A stretch of 64,000 nt of DNA from the NCBI GenBank assembly GCA_019243635.1, contig JAFAUB010000012.1, positions 1 to 64,000 on the forward strand. Direction: 5' to 3'. This document shows, piece after piece, positions 37,484-46,551 of this stretch (within the stretch, counting starts at the first letter, position 1; every line of letters starts with the position of its first letter). The DNA is from Pseudonocardiales bacterium. Its GTDB lineage: Bacteria; Actinomycetota; Actinomycetes; Mycobacteriales; Pseudonocardiaceae. A model generated the notes under the pieces. The model worked only from the letters and a program-made list of their open reading frames with translations. It did not search any database and was not told the DNA's origin. Both the position numbers and the translations under genes were made by a program.

Positions 37484-38503
37484 TCAGTCGATGCCGATCG
37501 CCTTGCGTACCTGCGCCAACACCGGAACCGCCCGCTTGCGGGCCTTCTCGGCCCCTGCCGCCAGCAGGGCATCCAGCTCGCTGTCAGGGTCCATCAAGGC
37601 GTTGTACCGCTCGCGCAGCGGGCTCAGCTGCGTATTGAGCACCTCGAACAGCTGGTTTTTCAGCTCTCCCCAGCCCATGGCGCCCTCGCGCAGCCGCCGC
37701 CGCGTTTCGGCGGCGATCTCCGGTTCGGCGAACTGGTCCAGAATCTGAACGATGTTGGAGCTGTCCGGGTCCTTGGGCTCCTCCACCGGCGTGGAGTCGG
37801 TCGGGATACGGCGCACCAGTTTCTTGAGCTGCGCCTCATCGCAGAACAACGGGATGGTGTTATCGTAGGACTTGCTCATTTTTCGACCGTCCACGCCGGG
37901 CAGGGTGCGCCCGGCCTCGGCGTCGGGAACGACAGCCTGGGGAATCTTGAACGTGAAGCGGTCTCCGTAGACGTGGTTGAACGACCCGGCGATGTCAGCG
38001 GCGATCTCAACGTGCTGAACCTGGTCACGCCCGACCGGCACCACGTCAGCTTCCATGATCAGGATGTCTACGGCCATCAGCACCGGGTAGTTGTACAACC
38101 CCATGTTGATCCCGGCGTCCAGGTCGGTCTTGCCTGACTCCTCATTGCGGTCCCGCGCGGCCTTGTAGGCGTGTGCCCGGTTCATTAGGCCCTTGCTGGT
38201 CATACACGACATGATCCACGTCAGCTCGAAGATCTCGGGGATGTCCGACTGGCGGTAGAAGACGACACGATCCGGGTCGAGGCCCGCGGCGATCCACGTC
38301 GCGGCCACCGACCTGGTGTAGCGGCGCAGCAACCGCGGATCACGAACGGTCGTCAGCGCATGGTGATCAGCGATGAAGTACAACGCCTCATATTCCTGGG
38401 CGAGTGCCAGGGCGGGCTTGACCGCGCCTATGTAGTTGCCGAGATGCGGCTCGCCGGTCGGCTTGATTCCGGTCAGCGAGACCTTAGCGGAGGACGCGGA
38501 CAT
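37484..38503 (-). CDS. trpS: Tryptophan--tRNA ligase
   Basis: This is a 339-residue class I synthetase. The HIGH-type motif is in PTGEPHLGNYIG and the KMSKS motif in GRKMSKSYDN, with the usual DHHALT and VGRDQVQHVEIA stretches. The ATG at 38503 is preferred to the TTG one codon earlier. Full length. Confidence 0.97.
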   Translation of the reverse strand: MSASSAKVSLTGIKPTGEPHLGNYIGAVKPALALAQEYEALYFIADHHALTTVRDPRLLRRYTRSVAATWIAAGLDPDRVVFYRQSDIPEIFELTWIMSCMTSKGLMNRAHAYKAARDRNEESGKTDLDAGINMGLYNYPVLMAVDILIMEADVVPVGRDQVQHVEIAADIAGSFNHVYGDRFTFKIPQAVVPDAEAGRTLPGVDGRKMSKSYDNTIPLFCDEAQLKKLVRRIPTDSTPVEEPKDPDSSNIVQILDQFAEPEIAAETRRRLREGAMGWGELKNQLFEVLNTQLSPLRERYNALMDPDSELDALLAAGAEKARKRAVPVLAQVRKAIGID

Positions 38504-38752
38504 CAAACCTCACATCTTCTCTGGACAGGAGTCGACGCAGAGGTCGTCGTGTGCAGATGGGCCGGCACAGGTTGTGATCTTACCATCCAGAGTCGCGGTG
38601 CCGTGGTCGCGGTGCAGGGCGATGCGCCGCACCGGGCTTCGGTAGCGGCAGAGCTCGACCGGGGGAAGCCGCGCACCGCCGATCCGCCACAGGCCGAACG
38701 GCGACGACCCAGCAGTCGCAACGGGCTGCCGGGACGCCGCCGCTCGGGTCGG

Positions 38753-38956
38753 TCAGTCGAACTCGCCGTCGCGGACGCCCGCGGTGAACGCGGACCACCC
38801 GGCTGCGGCGAACGTCAGGGCCGGGCCGGCGGGATTCTTGGAGTCGCGGACGACGCGGGCGCCGCCGTGGAGATCGGCGACCTCAACGCAGCTGCGGTCG
38901 GCGTTGCTGCGGCTGCTCTTGCGCCAGGTGACGCCGAGCAGGTCAGTTGTGCTCAC
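38753..38956 (-). CDS. DUF397 protein
   Basis: The product is 67 residues. WRKSSRSNADRSCVEVADL and VRDSKNPAGPALTF are the DUF397 hallmark. In actinomycetes these small proteins pair with an XRE/DUF5753 regulator just upstream, as here (ATGA overlap), and in some Streptomyces pairs affect development or act like toxin/antitoxin partners. Confidence 0.93.
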   Translation of the reverse strand: MSTTDLLGVTWRKSSRSNADRSCVEVADLHGGARVVRDSKNPAGPALTFAAAGWSAFTAGVRDGEFD

Positions 38957-39840
38957 TTTCCTAGCTCCCTTGCCGCTTGAGAGATCAGCTCCTGGGAAGC
39001 CCTCTCATCCAGAGACGACTCCCAGATGTTGGCGAACGCGGTGTCGTAACGGTTGATCTCGTGGGGTTTGTCCAGGTACAGCGCTCCGGTCAAGCTTTCG
39101 ACGTACACCGTGGGTGGCTCGGTCTCCTGGCCGTTGCCGTTGAGCGGGAATCGTAGGATCTGGAACGACGCCGACAGGATGCCGTAGTGCAGCCCGGCGC
39201 TGAACGGCATCACCCTGAGTGACACGGTGGGCAGCTCACCGAGTTCTACCAGCCGGTCCAGCTGGCGCACCATCACTTTCTCGCCCCCGACCGGGCGGCG
39301 CAGGATGGCCTCGTTGAGCACCACCTGAAGCGTCGGGGGATCGGTGACCCGGGTGAGCAGTGCTTGCCGGGCGATCCGGACGTGGACTCGCTGCTCGATC
39401 TGGGTGTCGTCCACGCCGGGCTTGTCGGCTCGGATCACCGTGCGGGCATAGTCCTCGGTCTGGAACAGTCCTGGCATCAGCTCGGACTCGTACCAGGCGA
39501 AGCGGGACGCCGCTTCCTCCAGGCCGATGTAGACGTCGAAGCCTTCTGGGATGACGTCACCGTAGGAGTGCCACCAGCCGCGCGCCTTGGTCTCCTTGGC
39601 CAGCCCCATGAGGGCCTCGGTGACCTCCTGCGACGCACCGTAGATCCGGCACATCGTCTCCACGTCGAGGCTGCGCAGCGACGTCTGGCCGGTCTCGATC
39701 CGCCAGATCTTGGCCTCGGACCACTCGAACCGCGCTGCCGCCGCCCGCACGTTGAGCCGTGCCTGGTTGCGCAGGTCGCGCAGGTACCGGCCGAGCTGCC
39801 GGCGCGGCACCGTCGAGCCCGTCGTGGCGCTCTCGGTCAT
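38953..39840 (-). CDS. XRE regulator with DUF5753 domain
   Basis: The product is 295 residues with GAGAGGTGG before the ATG. The helix-turn-helix is at 12-65 (LGRYLRDLRNQARLNVRAAA, then WSEAKIWRIETGQ). The DUF5753 domain follows (ESELMPGLFQTEDYARTVI, then RVMPFSAGLHYG). It forms the classic pair with the DUF397 gene, which starts within its stop. Confidence 0.93.
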   Translation of the reverse strand: MTESATTGSTVPRRQLGRYLRDLRNQARLNVRAAAARFEWSEAKIWRIETGQTSLRSLDVETMCRIYGASQEVTEALMGLAKETKARGWWHSYGDVIPEGFDVYIGLEEAASRFAWYESELMPGLFQTEDYARTVIRADKPGVDDTQIEQRVHVRIARQALLTRVTDPPTLQVVLNEAILRRPVGGEKVMVRQLDRLVELGELPTVSLRVMPFSAGLHYGILSASFQILRFPLNGNGQETEPPTVYVESLTGALYLDKPHEINRYDTAFANIWESSLDERASQELISQAARELGK

Positions 39841-40031
39841 CGTCCACCTCTCTCATTGTGAGGGAATCTTACACCCGATATGAAAGCATTGCCGCACTCT
39901 TCTCGTAGCGAAAGTAACAGAATGGTGGTCTCAGAGAGAAAAATGCGCTTGCAGTCTTGCACTTCGGCGTCTTGCGGTGCTTGACTCTGCGCAGCCCTGA
40001 CGCGACTGCCCACCCGTCCCTTGTCAGGGTC

Positions 40032-40080
40032 ATGGCCGGACCGGCGATGCCCCCGATGCTGGAGTCGCCGGTCCGGCCAT
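40032..40080. promoter_or_regulatory. 16-bp perfect hairpin ahead of a small gene
   Basis: The arms at 40032-40047 (ATGGCCGGACCGGCGA) and 40065-40080 (exact complement) enclose a 17-base loop, 23 bases upstream of the ATG at 40104. It could end leftover transcription or act as a leader hairpin or attenuator for the small gene. The surrounding region 39841-40031 is AT-richer and probably contains the divergent promoters. Confidence 0.6.
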
Positions 40081-40103
40081 TCCACGACAGTGAAGAGGAG
40101 AAC

Positions 40104-40343
40104 ATGATGCGCGCACAGTCACCGGGTCCGCTCAAGACCCACCGGCACGTCCTCACCGGCCTGGATGTCGATGGCCGCAACCGCACTGTGATCTTGTGGC
40201 TGGAGTCGGACCTGGCGTGCGGCCAGGTTCAGCACCACGTCGTGATCACCCTGGACGCCACCCCGTACACCGCCGTGATCTTGACTCCGCGGCAGGCGGC
40301 CGAGCTGGCGAAGGCGCTCGCAGCGGCCGCCGGCATCCCCTGA
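40104..40343 (+). CDS. Small hypothetical protein
   Basis: The product is 79 residues with GAGGAG just before the ATG. Compact beta-strand-rich sequence is followed by a helix (RTVILWLESDLACGQVQHHV, then AVILTPRQAAELAKALAAA). No membrane span. Position next to the XRE/DUF397 pair is common for such small genes. Family not recognised. Confidence 0.65.
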   Translation: MMRAQSPGPLKTHRHVLTGLDVDGRNRTVILWLESDLACGQVQHHVVITLDATPYTAVILTPRQAAELAKALAAAAGIP

Positions 40344-40477
40344 GACGAGCTCAGCGCCGCCGCCCGGACGGTTTGGACCGGCCCATCTCCGGGAAGCCGT
40401 TGTGGCTCGCCGGAGCGCAGGCCGGGAGCGTCGCCGGTAGACTCGCCTCGCTCCGCCCGTCCCCTGAAAGCGGCGAC

Positions 40478-41629
40478 ATGACCGTCACCCGCTCGTCCGA
40501 CACGACCCACCTCCGGCGGAACGGCGGCCTACGGGGAACATCCCGGCGCGGCGACACCAGCTCCGCCATCCCGCGCAGCCTCGTGCTCGCCGCGGGGTGG
40601 TCGTGGCGGCTGCTGGTGGTGGGGGTCGCGGCGTATGCCGCTGCGCGGGTACTCGCCCTGCTGTGGCTGGTGGTGGTCCCCCTGGTCGCGGCGTTGCTGC
40701 TGGCGGCGTTGCTGCGGCCGGTCGCCGGGCTGCTGCACCGCCGCCTGCCGGGGCCGCTGTCCGCGCTGCTGACACTGCTTCTCGCCGCCGTCGTACTGGT
40801 CGGTCTCGGGTACGTGATCGGTGTGCGCTTCGCCCAGGAGCTGCCGTCCTTGATTCAACAACTGGTCGGCACGATCCATCAGCTCCGGGAAGCGGTGGGC
40901 GGCAAAGGCGTGGGCCGGCTCCAGCTCGACCAGATCGAGGCGTCCGTGGTCGACTGGCTGCAACGCAACCGCAGCCAGGCCATCGGCTATCTGACCGCCG
41001 GAGCCGGTTATTTCCTCGACTTCGCCGCTATGGTCGTGCTGACCCTCTTCATCACTTTTTTTATGCTCTACGACGGAAAGCGGATCTGGCGCTGGCTGCT
41101 CAGTCCGCTCTCGCCGCGCGACTCACGCCGAGTGGACCGGGCTGGGCAGGCGGCATGGGCCAGCATCACCGGTTACGTGCGCGGCACTGCGGTCATCGCC
41201 ACCATCCACGGCATCGTGATCGGCCTCTCGCTGTACCTGTTGGGTGTGCCGTTGGCGCTCCCCCTGGGCGTGCTGGTGTTCCTGGGCAGCTTCATACCGT
41301 TCGTCGGGGTGCTGGTCACTGGTGGGCTGTCGCTTCTGGTCACGTTCAGCACCCACGGATGGCTGGTCGCGCTGATCGTGCTCGGTATCCTGCTGGCCGA
41401 AAGCCAGCTCGAGGCCCACCTGCTCCAACCGTTGATCGTCGGCCGCTACGTGCGGTTGCACCCACTCGCGGTCGGGCTCTCCTTCGCCGTCGGCACCGTG
41501 CTCGCCGGGATCGTCGGAGCGATCATCGCCGTACCCACCGCCGCCGTCATCCACCAAGCCTTGCCCGCGCTACGCGGCCCGCACCGCGATCACCGCACCC
41601 GGCCGAGATACGGCGATGGCGAGCGCTGA
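40478..41629 (+). CDS. AI-2E family transporter
   Basis: This 383-residue membrane protein has about eight helices in the usual 3+5 arrangement (LLWLVVVPLVAALLLAALLR near the start, FLGSFIPFVGVLVTGGLSLL in the middle and VGLSFAVGTVLAGIVGAIIA near the end). The family includes the E. coli exporter of autoinducer-2 and several sodium/proton antiporters, so with the Mrp operon 100 bp downstream an ion-antiport role is at least as likely as signal export. The ATG at 40478 is chosen by the start of typical members. Confidence 0.85.
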   Translation: MTVTRSSDTTHLRRNGGLRGTSRRGDTSSAIPRSLVLAAGWSWRLLVVGVAAYAAARVLALLWLVVVPLVAALLLAALLRPVAGLLHRRLPGPLSALLTLLLAAVVLVGLGYVIGVRFAQELPSLIQQLVGTIHQLREAVGGKGVGRLQLDQIEASVVDWLQRNRSQAIGYLTAGAGYFLDFAAMVVLTLFITFFMLYDGKRIWRWLLSPLSPRDSRRVDRAGQAAWASITGYVRGTAVIATIHGIVIGLSLYLLGVPLALPLGVLVFLGSFIPFVGVLVTGGLSLLVTFSTHGWLVALIVLGILLAESQLEAHLLQPLIVGRYVRLHPLAVGLSFAVGTVLAGIVGAIIAVPTAAVIHQALPALRGPHRDHRTRPRYGDGER

Positions 41630-41732
41630 GGGCGCGGCCCCGGTGCGCGGCGGGCGGCCTGGTTTGATCGCGACTCGCGGCGGGTAGTCGCTGCTGATGC
41701 TCCGCTGGAGCTGCGAGGCGGGGTGGTGGGCG

Positions 41733-42281
41733 ATGCCAGAGGCGAGCGGTCCGCTCGCGGGGGCCGGTAGCCCCCGGCGGCGGGAGGAGGAGCGGCCGTT
41801 CGCCAGGCGGGCCAGGTCGTGGCTGGTGTGGTGGGCGCTTCTGATGTCGTTGTGGGTCGTCCTGGATTATTCGTTAGCCCTAGCCGAGTTACTGGTCGGG
41901 GCTGGGGTCGCCGCGGTGGGTGCGTTCTTGACCGAGCTGGTCGCGGATCAGGCCGCCTCGCACTTCCGCATGCGCATGAGGTGGCTGGTCCCGGTGTTGG
42001 CCCTACCTGGCCGGGTGGCACGGGACACGGTCATCGTGTTCGGTGCCCTGTTCCGGCAGCTGGTTCAGGGAGCGGAGCCGACCGGCGGTTTCTCAGCGGT
42101 GACCACGGCGTGGGGAGACGAGTCCGCACGGGGTCGGACCCGGCGAGCGCTCCTGGTCGCGGGCACCTCGATGGCGCCCAACACCCTCGTGCTCGGTATC
42201 GACCGGGAGCGCGCCGTCATGGTGGTTCACCATCTGGTGCCTCCCGGGGGGGTCCGGCAACGGCAAGACGCACGCCGGTGA
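41733..42281 (+). CDS. mrpE: Mrp antiporter subunit E
   Basis: This 182-residue subunit of the multisubunit cation/proton antiporter has WWALLMSLWVVLDYSLALAE near the start and the MrpE feature TSMAPNTLVLGIDRE near the end. An earlier ATG at 41697 is possible. First gene of a tightly overlapping operon E-F-G-DUF4040-B-C-D. Confidence 0.88.
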   Translation: MPEASGPLAGAGSPRRREEERPFARRARSWLVWWALLMSLWVVLDYSLALAELLVGAGVAAVGAFLTELVADQAASHFRMRMRWLVPVLALPGRVARDTVIVFGALFRQLVQGAEPTGGFSAVTTAWGDESARGRTRRALLVAGTSMAPNTLVLGIDRERAVMVVHHLVPPGGVRQRQDARR

Positions 42282-42529
42282 GCGGCTTCGTGGTCGCCGC
42301 GATCGGCATGCTGCTGGGGGTGGTCCCCCTGGGTGTCGTCGCCTGGCGGGGCACGGTGATGGAGGCGGTGGTGGCCTACGAGGTCATCAGCTCCATCGCG
42401 GTCATGGTTCTGGTGCTCCTGGTCCAGGGCTTCGGGCGTGCCGCGGAGTTCGAGCTACCCGTCCTGCTGGCCGTGCTGCTCCTGGGCTCCGCGCTGGTGT
42501 TCGTGCGGACTCTGGAGCGTTGGCTGTGA
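42278..42529 (+). CDS. mrpF: Mrp antiporter subunit F
   Basis: An 83-residue protein with three hydrophobic helices (AIGMLLGVVPLGVVAW, then ISSIAVMVLVLLVQG, then PVLLAVLLLGSALVFVRTL). GTGA overlap with mrpE. Confidence 0.88.
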   Translation: MSGFVVAAIGMLLGVVPLGVVAWRGTVMEAVVAYEVISSIAVMVLVLLVQGFGRAAEFELPVLLAVLLLGSALVFVRTLERWL

Positions 42530-42843
42530 GCGTCAGGGACGTCCTCGCCGATGTTCTCCTCGGTCTGGGCGTGGTCCTGGTGCTGGCCTCCTCGCTGGGC
42601 GTGCTGGTGATGCGTGACGTCTACCAGAAGCTCCACTTCGTGACCCCGGCCGGTCTGGTCGCCCCCGTCCTGGTGGCCCTGGCCGTTCTGGTGCGACAGG
42701 GCTACTCCGAGAACACCGTCGAGACCTGGCTGGCGTTGTTGTTCCTCGTCATCGCCGGCCCGTTCCTGACCCACGCCACCGCCCGGGCCGCCCGCATCCG
42801 GGAAACCGGGGACTGGCGCGCGGGAAGGGATGGCGGGACATGA
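42526..42843 (+). CDS. mrpG: Mrp antiporter subunit G
   Basis: This 105-residue protein with three membrane helices carries the MrpG signature VMRDVYQKLHFVTPAG. GTG at 42526 overlaps the mrpF stop. Confidence 0.92.
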   Translation: MSVRDVLADVLLGLGVVLVLASSLGVLVMRDVYQKLHFVTPAGLVAPVLVALAVLVRQGYSENTVETWLALLFLVIAGPFLTHATARAARIRETGDWRAGRDGGT

Positions 42844-43082
42844 CGGAGGCCTTCCAGGTGAGCATCCTGGTGCTGGTGGCGGCTGGGGCGACGGCCGTGG
42901 TGCTCACCCGCAACCCGACCCGCCAGGTCGTCTTCCTCAGTATCTACGGGGTGCTGCTCTCCCTGTTGTTCATGGCCTTCCAGGCGCCGGATGTCACCCT
43001 CTCCGAGCTCACCGTGGGCGCGGTGATCCTGCCCCTGCTGTTGCTGCTGGCGCTGGCCAAGGTCGGGAGGCGAGAGGAATGA
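42840..43082 (+). CDS. DUF4040 subunit (MrpB-N/MbhE-like)
   Basis: An 80-residue protein. TEAFQVSILVLVAAGATAVV and FQAPDVTLSELTVGAVILPL are the DUF4040 domain, which in other Mrp systems is fused to the C-terminus of MrpA. Here it is a separate gene, starting by ATGA overlap. Confidence 0.9.
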   Translation: MTEAFQVSILVLVAAGATAVVLTRNPTRQVVFLSIYGVLLSLLFMAFQAPDVTLSELTVGAVILPLLLLLALAKVGRREE

Positions 43083-43840
43083 CACCACGTCAGCGCCGCT
43101 GGGTCTTCCTCGCCGCGACGGGCGGGTTCCTCGCCTTCTACCTGTGGGGCCTGGTCGGCCTGCCCGGGTTCGGTGACTACCCGGGCCCCTACGGGGACAT
43201 CATCAACGCCATCGCCGTGGCCCAGACCCATGCCACCGGGGTGGTGTCGGCGGTGAACTTCGAGTACCGGGGCTTCGACACCCTGGGTGAGGAGTTCATC
43301 CTGTTCATCGCCGCCATCGGGGTGGCCACCGTGCTGCGCCCGCTGCACGACGAGCACGACATCCGCGCTGTGGACGAGGCCAGGGACCGGCAGACACCCG
43401 CCACCAGCGACGCCATCCGCATGGTGACCCTGGCCTTCACCGGCCCCACGCTGGTGGTCGGCTGGTATCTGGCCTCGCACGCCCAGACCAGCCCCTCGGG
43501 CGGGTTCCAGGGCGGCGTGGTCCTGGCCACCGCCCTCGTCCTGGTGTACCTGGCGGGACAGTTCCGCACCTTCAAGCGGCTCAGCCCCACCCACCTCACC
43601 GACTCCGTCGGGGCGGTCGCCGCCGGCGGCTTCGCCGCCGTCGGGGTGGCCGCCGTGGGACTGGGTGGTGCATACCTCGCCAACGTGCTGCCGCTGGGCA
43701 GCTCTCCAGGGGCGGTGAACTCCTCCGGGACCATCGCCCTCATCAGCTTCCTGGTGGGCGTCGAGGTGGCGGCCGCCTTCGTCCTCATCGTCGGTGAGCT
43801 GCTCGAGCAGACTCTCATCATCCGGGAAGGGGTCCGGTAG
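43079..43840 (+). CDS. mrpB: Mrp antiporter subunit B (MnhB)
   Basis: A 253-residue protein. The N-terminal third resembles the MbhE/MrpA tail (VSAVNFEYRGFDTLGEEFIL), followed by a MnhB domain (HAQTSPSGGFQGGVVLATAL). Several membrane helices. ATGA overlap with the previous gene. Confidence 0.9.
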   Translation: MTPRQRRWVFLAATGGFLAFYLWGLVGLPGFGDYPGPYGDIINAIAVAQTHATGVVSAVNFEYRGFDTLGEEFILFIAAIGVATVLRPLHDEHDIRAVDEARDRQTPATSDAIRMVTLAFTGPTLVVGWYLASHAQTSPSGGFQGGVVLATALVLVYLAGQFRTFKRLSPTHLTDSVGAVAAGGFAAVGVAAVGLGGAYLANVLPLGSSPGAVNSSGTIALISFLVGVEVAAAFVLIVGELLEQTLIIREGVR

Positions 43841-44185
43841 GTGAGCGTCTTCCCGTTCGTTGTGGTCGCCTGGGTCCTCGCCGTGGGCCTCTACGGCATC
43901 ATCACCAGTCGGCACCTGGTGCACCAGATCGTCTGCTTGGTCGTGGTCCAGTCCTCGACCTACGTCCTGCTCCTCGCGGTCGGCTACAGGACCGGGGCGG
44001 TGGCGCCCTACTTCTACGACATCCCCGCGAACACCCCGGCTGTGGACCCGGTCGTCCAGGCCCTCGCCCTCACCGACGTGGTGGTGGAGGCCGCGGTGAC
44101 CGCCCTCCTGGTGGCTTTCGCCGTCCAGGCCCACAAGCGTTTCGGAACACTCGACCCCGAAGAGCTCAGGCAGCTCCAGGGCTGA
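43841..44185 (+). CDS. mrpC: Mrp antiporter subunit C (NuoK-like)
   Basis: A 114-residue NuoK-like protein with three helices (VLAVGLYGIITSRHLVHQIV, then VQSSTYVLLLAVGY, then ALALTDVVVEAAVTALLVAF). Its GTG follows directly after the mrpB stop. Confidence 0.92.
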   Translation: MSVFPFVVVAWVLAVGLYGIITSRHLVHQIVCLVVVQSSTYVLLLAVGYRTGAVAPYFYDIPANTPAVDPVVQALALTDVVVEAAVTALLVAFAVQAHKRFGTLDPEELRQLQG

Positions 44186-44199
44186 GCGGCAGCACACCC

Positions 44200-46035
44200 G
44201 TGGACACCCTGCTGCCGCTGACGGTGGTCGTCCCCCTGCTGGGGGCCGCCGGGGTGTCCGCCCTCAACCCCCTGTTCGGGAGCCGGCGACGCCTCCTGGA
44301 CGCGGTGGCCATCCTCACCGCCGCCACCGTCGCCGCGATGCTGGTCACCGTCATGGTCGGCACGGCCGACGGCCAGCGGGTGTACTGGTTCGCCGGCTTC
44401 ACCCCCGCACGCGGGGTGGCGCTGGGCATCGACTTCGCCGTGGACGAGCTCAACGCGGGCCTGGCCGCCCTCGCGGCCCTGCTGGTCACCGCAGCGATGG
44501 TCTTCTCCTGGCGGTACTTCGAGCGCGTCTCGACCTACTACCACGCCCTCATGCTCGTCTTCCTGGCGGGTATGGTCGGCTTCTGCCTGACCGGGGACGT
44601 CTTCGACCTGTTCGTCTGGTTCGAGCTGATGGGCGTGGCCGCCTACGCCCTGACCGCCTACCGCATCGGGGAGCGCGGCCCCATCCAGGGAGCGCTCAAC
44701 TTCGCCATCACCAACAGTGTCGGCGCCTACCTCTCCCTGTCCGGCATAGCCCTCATCTACGGTCGCACCGGCGCCCTGAACATGGCCCAGATCGGTCGGG
44801 CCATCGCCGGGCATCGCCCCGACGGCCTGGTCGTGGTGGCGTTCGTCCTCATCCTCGTGGGTCTGCTCACCAAGGCATCCATCGTCCCGTTCCACTTCTG
44901 GCTCGCCGACGCCCACGCCGTGGCCCCCACTCCGGTGTGTGTGTTGTTCTCCGGGGTGATGGTCGAGCTCGGCCTCTACGGGGTTGCCCGGGTCTACTGG
45001 TCGATGTTCGGTGCCGGCCTCGGCCACCGGGCCACCATCACCGCCGCCCTGTCAGCCCTCGGCGTCCTCACAGCCACCGTGGGCGCTCTGTTCTGCTTCC
45101 GTCAACGCCACCTCAAGCGCCTCCTCGCCTTCTCCACGATCAACCACGCCGGCCTGTTCCTGATCGGCATCGCGCTGCTCACTCCCCTGGGCCTCACCGG
45201 CGCGGCCGTCTACGTCCTCGGTCACGGCCTGGTCAAGGCCGCCTTGTTCCTGTGCGTGGGCATCGTCTTGCACCGGATCGGCTCAGTCAACGAGACATCG
45301 CTGCACGGCCAGGGACAGCAACTGCGCATCACCGGCGTGGTGTTCACGCTGGCCGCCCTGGGCCTGGCCGACCTACCGCCGTTCGCTCTGTACCTCGGCG
45401 CCGGCTGGGTGGGGCACAGCGGCGACACCCGCGGCATGCCCTGGATCACCGCAGTGATCATGACCACCTCGATCCTGGTGGGAGCAGCGGTGCTTCGCGT
45501 CGCCGGCGGCGTCTTCTACGGGATCGGCGACCCGCCTTCCGAGGATCCGAGGATGGGCGAGGAGGCCTCGGAGGAGACCTCGGAGACCGACGAGGCCAAA
45601 AGCCGCGTCCCCCTGTCCATGATCGTCCCTCCGGCGGTGCTGGTGGCCTTAGCGGTCGCCGTGGGACTAGTGCCCCACCTCGGACCAGTAGTTCAGGCCG
45701 GGGCGGTCCGCTTGCAGGACCAGGGGGCCTACAACGCCACCGTGCTCACCGGCGCCCACATCGTTCACCCGAGGGCCGTCATGGCTGTCGCGGACACCGG
45801 GATCACGCTCACCGACGTGGTCACCGGCGCCCTCACGGCCGCCGGCAGTCTGGTGCTGGCCCTGTTGTCCCTCTACTGGCGCCGCCTTCCTCTCCTGTGC
45901 CGAGGTTACGAACCCGGGACCGGGCTGGTGGGCCCGATCCGCCGCTTCCAAAGCGGGGTGGTCAACGACTACGTGACCTGGATGGTGATCGGCCTGGCCT
46001 GCCTCGGCGGGGCGTTGGCGCTGGTCATCCGATGA
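44200..46035 (+). CDS. mrpD: Mrp antiporter subunit D (NuoN/L-like)
   Basis: A 611-residue proton-pumping-type subunit with about 14 helices. The family pattern is FDLFVWFELMGVAAYALTAY with the conserved Glu, LTKASIVPFHFWLADAHAVA with the conserved Lys, and TINHAGLFLIGIALL. The acidic cytoplasmic loop near residue 450 (EEASEETSETDEAK) is unusual. It is the only large NuoL/N-type subunit in this operon; a full MrpA is absent. Confidence 0.92.
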   Translation: MDTLLPLTVVVPLLGAAGVSALNPLFGSRRRLLDAVAILTAATVAAMLVTVMVGTADGQRVYWFAGFTPARGVALGIDFAVDELNAGLAALAALLVTAAMVFSWRYFERVSTYYHALMLVFLAGMVGFCLTGDVFDLFVWFELMGVAAYALTAYRIGERGPIQGALNFAITNSVGAYLSLSGIALIYGRTGALNMAQIGRAIAGHRPDGLVVVAFVLILVGLLTKASIVPFHFWLADAHAVAPTPVCVLFSGVMVELGLYGVARVYWSMFGAGLGHRATITAALSALGVLTATVGALFCFRQRHLKRLLAFSTINHAGLFLIGIALLTPLGLTGAAVYVLGHGLVKAALFLCVGIVLHRIGSVNETSLHGQGQQLRITGVVFTLAALGLADLPPFALYLGAGWVGHSGDTRGMPWITAVIMTTSILVGAAVLRVAGGVFYGIGDPPSEDPRMGEEASEETSETDEAKSRVPLSMIVPPAVLVALAVAVGLVPHLGPVVQAGAVRLQDQGAYNATVLTGAHIVHPRAVMAVADTGITLTDVVTGALTAAGSLVLALLSLYWRRLPLLCRGYEPGTGLVGPIRRFQSGVVNDYVTWMVIGLACLGGALALVIR

Positions 46036-46136
46036 TGCGGTGCGACACCGCCGGAGCGGCCTGGGCCAGGTTTGTGCGCACGGTGACGAGGGCATCCCAT
46101 ATCATGGTGCATACAGCGTCGGAAAGAAGGCAGACG

Positions 46137-46475
46137 ATGGTGGACACCGCGCTGCACCAGGCTGAGCTATGGCATGAGTTTCACCGGGTGGTGAACATGT
46201 CCGCGCGGGAGCTTGCGGACTGGCTGCGCGCCCGCTCGGCGGGCCCGGACACCGAGCGCCTGCCCGAGCAGGCGGGCACTCCCACGGGCGAGCAGGTGCT
46301 GCGCATTCTGAACAAGCGCCGGGCCGACCTGACGCCCGAGGACTTCCAGGTGATGCGCAGGGTGATCCGGTGGGTGCACGCCGAGCGCGGGCGCCAGGGC
46401 AGGGCGCTGGCGGGTCGGGCCGGCTGGCGGCACCGCCTGATGTCGCTCGGCCACGACCCGCTCAAGCCGGCATGA
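46137..46475 (+). CDS. DUF3140 protein
   Basis: A 112-residue protein with AAAGAAGG before the ATG. FHRVVNMSARELADWL, then GEQVLRILNKRRADLTPEDF and VMRRVIRWVHAERG match the DUF3140 family of small helical actinobacterial proteins, possibly DNA-binding. It follows the Mrp operon by about 100 bp with its own ribosome binding site. Function unknown. Confidence 0.8.
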   Translation: MVDTALHQAELWHEFHRVVNMSARELADWLRARSAGPDTERLPEQAGTPTGEQVLRILNKRRADLTPEDFQVMRRVIRWVHAERGRQGRALAGRAGWRHRLMSLGHDPLKPA

Positions 46476-46489
46476 GAGCCGCGCCTCAC

Positions 46490-46551
46490 TCGGGTACCGG
46501 TCAGTTCGGGTACCGGTCAGTCCGGGGTACTGCGGTCAGTCGGGTACCGAG
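46490..46551. repeat. Short tandem repeats of TCGGGTACCGGTCAG
   Basis: There are two exact 15-bp copies (46490-46504 and 46506-46520) and two partial copies up to 46551. They bridge the gap between convergent genes and run into the last codons of the minus-strand membrane gene. The GGTACC cores are palindromic. Confidence 0.7.
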
